The notes under the pieces are model-generated. The model saw only the letters and a list, made by a program, of their open reading frames with translations, was not told the DNA's origin and searched no databases. Below are positions 7,620 to 13,286 of a stretch of DNA of 13,286 nucleotides, piece after piece. Source of the DNA: Candidatus Firestoneibacteriota bacterium (lineage in GTDB: Bacteria; Oederibacteriota; JAAXVQ01; JAUVAV01); assembly GCA_030635415.1 (NCBI GenBank), contig DAOVYW010000042.1:1-13286 (forward strand), given 5' to 3'. Each line of letters starts with the position of its first letter. The stretch's first letter is position 1. A program made the translations under genes and the position numbers.

Positions 7620-7922
7620 AGCTAAGATTATTCCTCGAGAATAAGAATAGGGCGGTATGCATTCCGGCCCTTCACGCTTCACCGACAATGTCAATCAAGG
7701 AGCGCAGGCCGGTCTTATTTGCTTGACCATTTATTCCTGACAATATATTCTCTATTTCATTCTTTAGATTTTTTTACCGGATGTCTGTTCATCCCAGAGA
7801 TATTTTCAGATTTAGATTATGGAGAAAAACACATGCTATGTAAAGTCTATTTTTCAAACCCAATTCAACTTCTTGGATGGTGATTGCGCCATTGTGATTG
7901 GAGACATGATATAGTAACTAAT
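7620..7922. other. Intergenic stretch between the divergent MATE and fkbM-like genes
   Basis: Besides the possible 25-codon N-terminal extension of the MATE gene (7620-7694), I see no recognisable gene. Two overlapping tiny plus-strand frames exist: 7819-7914 (31 codons, no ribosome binding site) and 7833-7883 (16 codons, with GGAG eight bases upstream). Neither has a recognisable product. I found no convincing promoter for either flanking gene. Confidence 0.4.
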
Positions 7923-8065
7923 AGATTCTGCTGCAAAACCCTTTCTGCTGTCTTTGCGAGAAGCGGCAGCGACGAAGCAATCTCGATTTTATAACAATAA
8001 AATCAGATGGCCGCACTCCCTCCGGTCGCTCGCAATGACTTCTTAGGGGGTTTTGCGACAGAGTC
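7923..8065. mobile_element. MITE-like palindromic element
   Basis: About 143 bp, symmetric about its centre. The middle is a perfect hairpin GATTTTAT (7985-7992), loop AACA, ATAAAATC (7997-8004). Further out, GTCTTTGCGAG (7950-7960) faces CTCGCAATGAC (8029-8039), 10 of 11 pairing. The ends pair GATTCTGCTGCAAAACCC (from 7924) with the complement GACTCTGTCGCAAAACCC (from 8065), 15 of 18. CTAAT occurs immediately outside both ends (7918-7922 and 8066-8070), a possible target duplication. No transposase is encoded. The inner GTCATTGCGAG sequence is a common dispersed repeat motif in bacteria. The outer end resembles IS6-family ends (CTGTTGCAAA), which suggests, without proving, mobilisation in trans. 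Confidence 0.65.
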
Positions 8066-8109
8066 CTAATGTCATTAGTAAAAAAAACTAAAAGGTAATT
8101 ATCATAAAT

Positions 8110-8904
8110 ATGCTGAAATTATTAAAAACCCAAATAAGAAATCTTTTACGTTTTTGCGGGATAAATTTTTACAAAATCAAATCATCCGCCCGGCAGGATA
8201 TGCGGGGAGCGCTGGAGCATCTTGCCCGCATGGGATTTTCCCCTCAAACCGTAATTGATGTCGGGGTAGCTTATGGCACTTTCTCATTATATCGGCAGTT
8301 TCCCCATGCAACCCATCTGCTGGTAGAACCGCTCGCAGAGTATAAATCCGTGCTGGATAAAATCACCCGGCAATATAAGGCGGAATATGTACTGGCCGCT
8401 GCCGGGAACCGCGAAGGAACTATAGCCATAAATGTTCATCCTGATCTATCCGGGTCTACAATTTTCAAAGAATCAGAAGGCCGGCAGGTAGATGGCATTT
8501 CCAGAAAAGTAGCTATGGTCCGGCTTGACACGCTCTGCCGCACAAAAAATATGCCGGGACCTTATTTAATAAAAATTGATACTCAGGGCGCGGAACTTTT
8601 GGTTTTAGAAGGGGCCGCCGGGATATTAGACGAGACGGATGTAATCATTTTAGAGGTTTCGTTTTTTCAATTTTATAAAAACGGCCCCCAATTTTTCGAT
8701 GTGGTTGATTGGATGAAAAAACGGGGGTTTGTGGCGTATGATATTTATGGAGGACAGACACGTCCACTGGATGGCGCGCTGGCCCAGGTGGATATGGTTT
8801 TCATCAAAGAAAACGGACTATTTAGAGAAAAACACTTTTATGCCACTCCCCACCAACGTGAAAAACACACCAAATTAATTAGTACGCGAAACCCTAAAAA
8901 ATAA
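8110..8904 (+). CDS. FkbM family SAM-dependent methyltransferase
   Basis: A 264-residue cytoplasmic enzyme predicted to transfer a methyl group from S-adenosylmethionine to a hydroxyl of a sugar or other small molecule, often in glycan or natural-product pathways. Motif I is VIDVGVAYGTFS (48-59), where the second glycine of the usual DVGAN.G is kept. LLVEP (70-74) supplies the acidic ribose-binding residue. LIKIDTQGAELLVLEGA (153-169) is the FkbM signature usually written IKIDVEGAE. The protein is of normal length and has no signal peptide or membrane helix. The ATG is preceded by a weak AAAGG about fourteen bases upstream. The gene stands alone, with no glycosyltransferase neighbours, between two palindromic repeats, and it is visibly more A+T-rich than its neighbours. 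Recent acquisition is possible. The true acceptor is unknown. Confidence 0.88.
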   Translation: MLKLLKTQIRNLLRFCGINFYKIKSSARQDMRGALEHLARMGFSPQTVIDVGVAYGTFSLYRQFPHATHLLVEPLAEYKSVLDKITRQYKAEYVLAAAGNREGTIAINVHPDLSGSTIFKESEGRQVDGISRKVAMVRLDTLCRTKNMPGPYLIKIDTQGAELLVLEGAAGILDETDVIILEVSFFQFYKNGPQFFDVVDWMKKRGFVAYDIYGGQTRPLDGALAQVDMVFIKENGLFREKHFYATPHQREKHTKLISTRNPKK

Positions 8905-9051
8905 GTATATAATCCGGGTTTTCCAAAATAATCGAATACCGGACTTTCCGGAAAAAGAATTAACGGAATTTCCAGGCACTGTCGGACTTAGGCGCAAAAA
9001 CAGATTTTAAGCTCTCTTCCCCTGTCTCCAATAAGCTTTTTCCTCGAAAAA
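8905..9051. other. Intergenic region after the fkbM-like gene
   Basis: A small hairpin CCGGA-CTT-TCCGG (8939-8951) lies 35 bases after the stop. It is followed by A rather than T residues, so it is at best a weak terminator for this gene. Nothing else is recognisable up to the palindromic repeat at 9052. Confidence 0.3.
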
Positions 9052-9154
9052 TGTCATTCCGAGCGAAGAATCTCTAAAACCCTTAATTTTCAAGGAGATT
9101 CCTCGGTCACGAAACTTGTCCTTAGCATAGTCGAAGGGTTCCTTCAGAATGACA
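9052..9154. repeat. Palindromic TGTCATTCCGAG-type dispersed repeat
   Basis: The ends are TGTCATTC (9052-9059) and GAATGACA (9147-9154), a perfect 8-bp inverted pair. Inside, GAATCTC (9068-9074) faces GAGATTC (9095-9101). The right part contains the sequence CTTAGCATAGTCGAAGGG. TGTCATTCCGAGCGAAG...GAGATTCCTCGG is a repeat text familiar from many unrelated bacterial genomes. It has no coding capacity and is probably a MITE or REP-like element. Confidence 0.75.
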
Positions 9155-9243
9155 AAAGCAGGAAAATTCTCCAAATATTAATCTCCCAGCCATGTCAAAT
9201 CAGCAAAATGCATTTATTTTGATAATATATAAGTCATTTTTTA

Positions 9244-9272
9244 TTGTATATTAATCTGAGTTACTTTATAAT
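9244..9272 (+). promoter_or_regulatory. Probable promoter of the PorV-OmpA gene
   Basis: A perfect -10 TATAAT (9267-9272) is placed 17 bases after TTGTAT (9244-9249), a weak -35 with three of six consensus bases, in an A+T-rich block. Transcription would start near 9279, giving a leader of about 145 nt before the GTG at 9424. The perfect -10 is the main support, and such hexamers also arise by chance in A+T-rich DNA. Confidence 0.45.
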
Positions 9273-9330
9273 AATGATCAGGAATGCTTAACATTTGCTT
9301 GGGATATCTCCTGGACTAGTGCCAATTAAA

Positions 9331-9388
9331 TGACACCTTCAGCGCCAAGACACCAGGGATGCCTTTAGTTTCTGTGTCTCTGGTGTCA
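9331..9388 (+). promoter_or_regulatory. Structured leader with alternative pairing arms
   Basis: GACACCAGGGA (9349-9359) pairs with TCTCTGGTGTC (9377-9387), 10 of 11 positions, over a 17-nt loop. Upstream, TGACACC (9331-9337) can pair with the same 3' arm at GGTGTCA (9382-9388). The two hairpins exclude each other, as in attenuators. The structure lies about 36 bases before the PorV-OmpA start and 19 before its AAGGGAG ribosome binding site. It may equally be a decayed repeat. No known riboswitch class is recognised. Confidence 0.35.
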
Positions 9389-9423
9389 TCAACCAAGTAT
9401 TTATTGAAGGGAGCAATTAAGTT

Positions 9424-11682
9424 GTGCGTAAAGTCCGGCCTGGGAAAAGAACACGGTGGCGGGGTTTGCCCTGCTGTGTTTTAATATTTATCAATATCTG
9501 GATCTTGAGCGGAAATGGTTTAATCCATGCCGGTGAAGGCACTACTGGCGCGGACTTTCTACATTTAATCCCCGGTGCGCGGTCAGGGGCCATGGCTGGC
9601 GCATACTCTGCCTTGGGTAATGACGCTGAGACCTTGTTTGTGAACCCGGCCGGCATGCTGGATTTACTGAATCCGCAAATCTATTTCAGTCATTTTTCCT
9701 GGTGGGAGGAGGTTAATTATGATTCCATCTGGGGCGTACAGCCGTTAGGGAGAAAAGGCGCCGTTGGACTTATGGCCTCATTTTTAAACATTCCGCCTTT
9801 TAACAGCACAGAGGATACGGCAGCGGAATCCATATCCGCCTGGGATTTGGTTACCGCTGGTGGATATGCCTACCAGCCTCACCAATCCCTGGGATTTGGC
9901 TGTCTGCTTAAGCATCTGGCTTCCCGGCTGGGTCCAGCTCGTTCCTGGGGTCTGGCCCTGGACATAGGCGCAAAATATTACTGTTTTAATAATCAAATGG
10001 CCCTGGCAGCCACTATGAGAAACCTGGGGTTTATAAATGCTTTTGAAGAATCTGCCGATGCACTGCCGCTCTCTGCCGGGCTGGGAGCGGCTTACCACTT
10101 TCGGCCGGATGAGCCTTGGCGGATTTCTTTGGCTGCGGACTTGAGCTTGCCCTTACATGATCAGATTACATTGGCGATATGCGCCGAAGCCTGGGTCAGG
10201 AAACTTCTGGCTCTGCGAGTGGGCTTTAAAAGCGCGTCCGATACAGGGGATTGGCTGAGCATGGGCGCTGGTCTGCACTGGCGGCGGTTCCATCTGGATT
10301 ACGCACTCTCACCCTTAGGCACCCTGGGAACAGTACATCACTTTACATTTGGCTATGATTTCGGTACACAATTATGTCTGGATCCACCGAAACTGAAGAT
10401 TGAAATAAGTGTCAAACAAATTGTGCGTCCCAGTGGTGAGATAGATTATGAACGGAATTTTGTCCCCTGCATACAAATCCCGGCCGGCCTAAAGCACTGG
10501 GAGATCCGGATTTCCAGCCGCTCCGGCCAACTGCTTAAACGCATTGAAGGCGAAGACCAGATACCGTATATTATTACCTGGGATGGCCGCGATGAGCAAG
10601 GCGTGGTGCTGGACCCGGAAGTTTATTATACCTATCGCTTTGTGATCCTTGACCGCAGGGACTACACTGCCACTGCCCAAGGCGAAATTCTTCCGGTTTC
10701 TATTACTAAACTCCCACCGTTGAAGGCTATACCGCGTGATATTTTCAAAGGTAAATTTACCCTGGTTCCCAAGAAAAATGAGAAAATCAAGGAATGGTCA
10801 TTCTCTATTTTTGATGCTGATGGAAAGCTAGTGAAAAAATATCAGGGGCTGGGACCCATCCCCAGGGATTTTGGCTGGGATGGTACGGATCAGCAGAATC
10901 GCCAAGTGTCCTGGCAGAAAAACTTCCGCTGTGTATTGCGAATAAAAGATTTGACCGGCAAGGTGATAAGCAGTGCCGCTCCCATAACAAAGATTGATGT
11001 TGGCACCAAGGCGTATTTAAAGAAAGATCTGGCTTTGCGCGATCAGGTGCTTTTAAATTTTGATCAGCTTTCGGAATTCACACTTAAAGGTTGGTCGCTG
11101 GATTTTATCGACACAGAAAGCAAAAAAGTAATCCGCACTTATTCCGGAGAAGGTAATCCGCCGGACACCCTAAGCTGGGACACCTGTGATGAGAGCGGAA
11201 GATTGCTGCCCAACAACCGGAGATATAGTTATGCATTAAGCTCACAGGACCATATGGGGAATGTCTGGCAGCAGGCCTCGGATCTGGAGAGCACAGATGT
11301 AAATGTTTTAGGAGCCACTTCCCAGGAAGTCAAAATAAAAATCGAAAAAATATTGTTCGACTTTAATAAAGCCAAGATTAAACCCATTATGCTGGATAAA
11401 ATACGTAAAACCGCTGATCTGGTAAAAGCAGTTTCTCCTGATAAGGCGAGAATCTTTATCGAGGGACATACCGACGAAATTGGCAATGACCGGTATAATT
11501 ATGAACTTTCCCTTAAACGCGCCCAAATGGTAATGCGCTACCTGGTCGAGAAAGGTGGAGTGCCTTCCTCTATAATGGAAATCAAAGGCTATGGAAAAAA
11601 AGTTCCGCTGGGAACCGGGAAAACCTCCAGTCTCCGCGCTCTGAGCCGCAGAGTGGAGATTACTATTATATTGCTGAAATAG
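9424..11682 (+). CDS. PorV-like outer-membrane barrel fused to FlgD-like Ig domains and an OmpA domain
   Basis: A 752-residue envelope protein with three parts. Residues 1-37 are a signal peptide (basic start, hydrophobic 17-30, cleavage near IHAG). Residues about 43-320 match the PorV/PorQ family, with the hallmark GARSGAMAGAYSALGNDAE and LFVNPAGM (51-78) followed by alternating barrel strands. Three tandem Ig-like units of FlgD type follow at about 358-412, 456-515 and 555-614, marked by WDG at 386-388, WDG at 485-487 and the divergent WDT at 585-587. Residues about 636-750 are an OmpA C-terminal domain: ILFDFNKAKIKP, EGHTDEIGNDRYNYELSLKR with D684, and LSRRVEI; the Asp and Arg bind diaminopimelate of peptidoglycan. 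It should span the outer membrane and grip the wall. The GTG start is the first possible codon after an in-frame TAA at 9418, with AAGGGAG eleven bases upstream. Whether it serves type IX-like secretion is unproven. Confidence 0.85.
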   Translation: MRKVRPGKRTRWRGLPCCVLIFINIWILSGNGLIHAGEGTTGADFLHLIPGARSGAMAGAYSALGNDAETLFVNPAGMLDLLNPQIYFSHFSWWEEVNYDSIWGVQPLGRKGAVGLMASFLNIPPFNSTEDTAAESISAWDLVTAGGYAYQPHQSLGFGCLLKHLASRLGPARSWGLALDIGAKYYCFNNQMALAATMRNLGFINAFEESADALPLSAGLGAAYHFRPDEPWRISLAADLSLPLHDQITLAICAEAWVRKLLALRVGFKSASDTGDWLSMGAGLHWRRFHLDYALSPLGTLGTVHHFTFGYDFGTQLCLDPPKLKIEISVKQIVRPSGEIDYERNFVPCIQIPAGLKHWEIRISSRSGQLLKRIEGEDQIPYIITWDGRDEQGVVLDPEVYYTYRFVILDRRDYTATAQGEILPVSITKLPPLKAIPRDIFKGKFTLVPKKNEKIKEWSFSIFDADGKLVKKYQGLGPIPRDFGWDGTDQQNRQVSWQKNFRCVLRIKDLTGKVISSAAPITKIDVGTKAYLKKDLALRDQVLLNFDQLSEFTLKGWSLDFIDTESKKVIRTYSGEGNPPDTLSWDTCDESGRLLPNNRRYSYALSSQDHMGNVWQQASDLESTDVNVLGATSQEVKIKIEKILFDFNKAKIKPIMLDKIRKTADLVKAVSPDKARIFIEGHTDEIGNDRYNYELSLKRAQMVMRYLVEKGGVPSSIMEIKGYGKKVPLGTGKTSSLRALSRRVEITIILLK

Positions 11683-11729
11683 TTGACCGCATTTGAATAT
11701 TATTATCTATGTTTAAGGTTTAAATGCTT

Positions 11730-11772
11730 TATAACCTATCAGTCATGGTACTAACATGACTGATAGGTTATA
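11730..11772. repeat. Perfect 18-bp inverted repeat between the two envelope genes
   Basis: TATAACCTATCAGTCATG (11730-11747) and its exact complement (11755-11772) flank the 7-nt spacer GTACTAA. It begins 47 bases after the PorV-OmpA stop and ends 30 bases before the next ATG. The stem is A+T-rich and no T-run follows on either side, so it is not a typical intrinsic terminator. It could be a protected mRNA 3' end or processing signal, an operator, or a small mobile repeat. The symmetry is read directly; the role is open. Confidence 0.7.
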
Positions 11773-11802
11773 TGATGGTGAATAGCGTAGGTTGAGGAGA
11801 TT

Positions 11803-13286
11803 ATGAAAAAAGCAGCGCGATTTAACCGAAACATATGGCAAAAGCTTATTTGGTCTGGGGTTATCTTTATAAGTATGATGTTGGGTAAAACTCCGCTCAT
11901 ATCCGCGGATGGCTTAAATGTGGCCCTGATCGGCAAACTCGCGGGCGGGAATCCCCAAGCAGTGGCTGTGCAAGGAGATTACGCCTATGTAGCGGCTAGA
12001 GGTTTATTGTCAATCGTAGATATTTCCGATCCGGCCAATCCCCAGCAAATAGGTTATTATGATACACCGGGGTTGGCCATTGGTGTCGCAATCTCCGGGG
12101 ATTATGCTTATGTGGCGGATGGCGCTTCAGGTCTGCGGGTGATAGATATCAGCGTGCCGGCCTCTCCCATAGAGATAGGTTTTTATAATGCACTGGGAAA
12201 TTCCTATGATGTAGCCATGTCCGGGGATTATGCCTATGTGGCGGATGGCGCTTCAGGTCTGCGGGTGATAGATATTAGCATGCCAACCTCTCCCAGTGAG
12301 ACCGGGCTTTATGATACCCCAGGAGCTGCCTTAGGTGTAGCCATGTCCGGGAATTATGCCTATGTGGCGGATGGCGCTTCAGGTCTGCGGGTGATAGATA
12401 TCAGCATGCCAAGCGCACCCAGTGAGATAGGTTTTTATGATACGCCGGGAGTTGCCTGGGGGGTAGCAATCTCCGGGAATTATGCCTATGTGGCGGATGA
12501 AGGTTCAGGTCTGCGGGTGATAGATATCAGCGTGCCAACCTCTCCCATAGTGATAGGTTTTTATGATACACCAGGATCTGCCTTAGGTGTAGCCCTGTCC
12601 GGAAATTATGCCTATGTGGCGAATGAAGGTTCAGGTCTGAGGGTGATAGATATCAGCGTGCCAACCTCTCCCATAGAGACAGGTTTTTATAATACCCCGG
12701 CATATGCCGATGATGTAGCCGTCTCTGGGAATTATGCCTATGTAGCGGATTATAAATCAGGTCTGCGGGTGATAGATATCAGCGTACCAACCTCTCCCAG
12801 TGAGATTGGTTTTTATGATACACCGATGTTGGCAAAGGGTATAGCTATCTCAGGAAGTTATGCCTATGTGGCGGATGATTTTTCACTGCGGGTGATAGAT
12901 ATCAGCGTGCCAACCTCTCCCATAGAGATTGGTTTTTATGAAACACCGGGAATTGCCGGGAAAGTAGCTATCTCAGGAAGTTATGCCTATGTGGCGGATA
13001 CGGAATCAGGTCTGCGGGTGATAGATATCAGCGTGCCTGCCTCACCCAGCGAGACAGGCTTTTATGAAACACCGGGAGTTGCCCGGGATGTAGCAATCTC
13101 CGGGAATTATGCCTATGTGGCGAATAATGCATCAGGTCTGCGAGTGATAGATATCAGCGTGCCATCCTCGCCCATAGAGACAGGTTTTTATGATATGCCA
13201 GGGGAGGCCTATGGTGTAGCAATCTCCGGGAATTATGCCTATGTGGCGGATAGGATTTCAGTGCGGGTGATAGATATCAGCGTGCC
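11803..13286 (+). CDS. Secreted LVIVD-repeat (beta-propeller) protein, cut by window edge
   Basis: An open frame of 494 codons that runs off the right edge without a stop. The ATG start has AGGAGA two bases upstream. Residues 1-35 are a signal peptide (basic start, hydrophobic 15-28, cleavage after ISA). From residue 54 the protein is a tandem array of LVIVD-type units of 41-42 residues with the consensus VAISGNYAYVAD, SGLRVIDISVPTSP, GFYDTPG. Eleven copies are visible, the last incomplete. Unit 1 (ARGLLSIVDISDPANP) is closest to the general LVIVD family and differs from the rest; units 2-10 are nearly uniform. LVIVD repeats are predicted to form beta-propeller blades on extracellular or surface proteins. 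Eleven or more exceed one propeller, so two propellers or a filament are possible. It follows the PorV-OmpA gene by 120 bases. The ligand and the C-terminal anchor lie outside the window. Confidence 0.88.
   Translation, partial: MKKAARFNRNIWQKLIWSGVIFISMMLGKTPLISADGLNVALIGKLAGGNPQAVAVQGDYAYVAARGLLSIVDISDPANPQQIGYYDTPGLAIGVAISGDYAYVADGASGLRVIDISVPASPIEIGFYNALGNSYDVAMSGDYAYVADGASGLRVIDISMPTSPSETGLYDTPGAALGVAMSGNYAYVADGASGLRVIDISMPSAPSEIGFYDTPGVAWGVAISGNYAYVADEGSGLRVIDISVPTSPIVIGFYDTPGSALGVALSGNYAYVANEGSGLRVIDISVPTSPIETGFYNTPAYADDVAVSGNYAYVADYKSGLRVIDISVPTSPSEIGFYDTPMLAKGIAISGSYAYVADDFSLRVIDISVPTSPIEIGFYETPGIAGKVAISGSYAYVADTESGLRVIDISVPASPSETGFYETPGVARDVAISGNYAYVANNASGLRVIDISVPSSPIETGFYDMPGEAYGVAISGNYAYVADRISVRVIDISV
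11962..13286 (+). repeat. Tandem 126-bp DNA repeat array within the LVIVD gene
   Basis: Unit starts are 11962, 12085, 12211, 12337, 12463, 12589, 12715, 12841, 12964, 13090 and 13216. Units 2-7, 9 and 10 are exactly 126 bp; units 1 and 8 are 123 bp; unit 11 is cut by the edge and also lacks one codon. The block TATGCCTATGTGGCGGAT and the block CTGCGGGTGATAGATATCAG recur almost unchanged, including at synonymous positions, which indicates recent duplication or gene conversion. All changes in length are multiples of three, so copy number can vary without frameshift. Confidence 0.9.

Noticed and set aside
7620..7694. N-terminal extension of the MATE protein from a TTG start
   Set aside because: No ribosome binding site before the TTG, and the extra residues (VKREGPECIPPYSYSRG...) are unlike MATE N-termini. 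The ATG at 7619 with GAGGA upstream is preferred.
7723..7749. Plus-strand promoter-like TTGACC ... TATATT
   Set aside because: The spacer is only 15 bases and the next plus-strand gene is more than 350 bases away, across a palindromic element.
7819..7914. 31-codon plus-strand frame (and a 16-codon frame at 7833-7883 with an upstream GGAG) between the MATE and fkbM-like genes
   Set aside because: Too short, no recognisable motif, and only the shorter one has a ribosome binding site. Kept only as a note in the intergenic entry.
11684..11711. TTGACC directly after the PorV-OmpA stop as a -35 box for the LVIVD gene
   Set aside because: No acceptable -10 hexamer at 16-18 bases; the best candidates match only three of six positions.

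Overview
The window reads as bacterial chromosome of moderate G+C from a Gram-negative (two-membrane) organism. The evidence is a PorV-like outer-membrane barrel protein that carries an OmpA peptidoglycan-binding domain, several secreted proteins with clear signal peptides, and FlgD-type Ig domains. These, with many dispersed palindromic repeats of the TGTAGGGGC..., TGTCATTCCGAG... and GTCATTGCGAG... types and an LVIVD-repeat protein, resemble uncultured phyla such as Omnitrophota or members of the FCB/KSB1-like group. That placement is inference; no rRNA or other decisive marker is present. No RNA gene, CRISPR array or complete insertion sequence was found.

Layout. Positions 1-280 hold intergenic sequence dominated by three palindromic repeat units, the last of which supplies the stop codon of valS. 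Positions 273-6029 (minus strand) form a compact three-gene operon read from right to left: a secreted protein with a LamG-like domain and a C-terminal FlgD-like Ig domain, then a secreted TPR protein, then valS. A near-consensus sigma70 promoter lies directly on top of the first start codon, so the transcript should be (nearly) leaderless. Positions 6207-7619 (minus) encode a MATE efflux transporter. A palindromic MITE-like element (7923-8065) follows. An FkbM-type methyltransferase stands alone on the plus strand (8110-8904), and a second palindromic repeat (9052-9154) lies after it. A plus-strand promoter near 9244-9272 with a long, structured leader precedes a 752-residue PorV-barrel / three Ig domains / OmpA fusion (9424-11682). 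A perfect 18-bp inverted repeat then separates it from a secreted protein built of at least eleven nearly identical 42-residue LVIVD (beta-propeller) repeats, which runs off the right edge.

How the genes may work together. Four of the seven genes encode exported or envelope proteins. The FlgD-type Ig fold occurs in both the minus-strand operon and the PorV-OmpA fusion. PorV is the outer-membrane shuttle of type IX secretion, and FlgD-like C-terminal domains serve as its sorting tags in several phyla. A cell-surface secretion or adhesion role linking the 361-aa protein, the PorV fusion and the LVIVD protein is therefore worth testing, but it is not shown by the sequence. ValS, MATE and FkbM look like ordinary housekeeping or accessory genes placed beside them.
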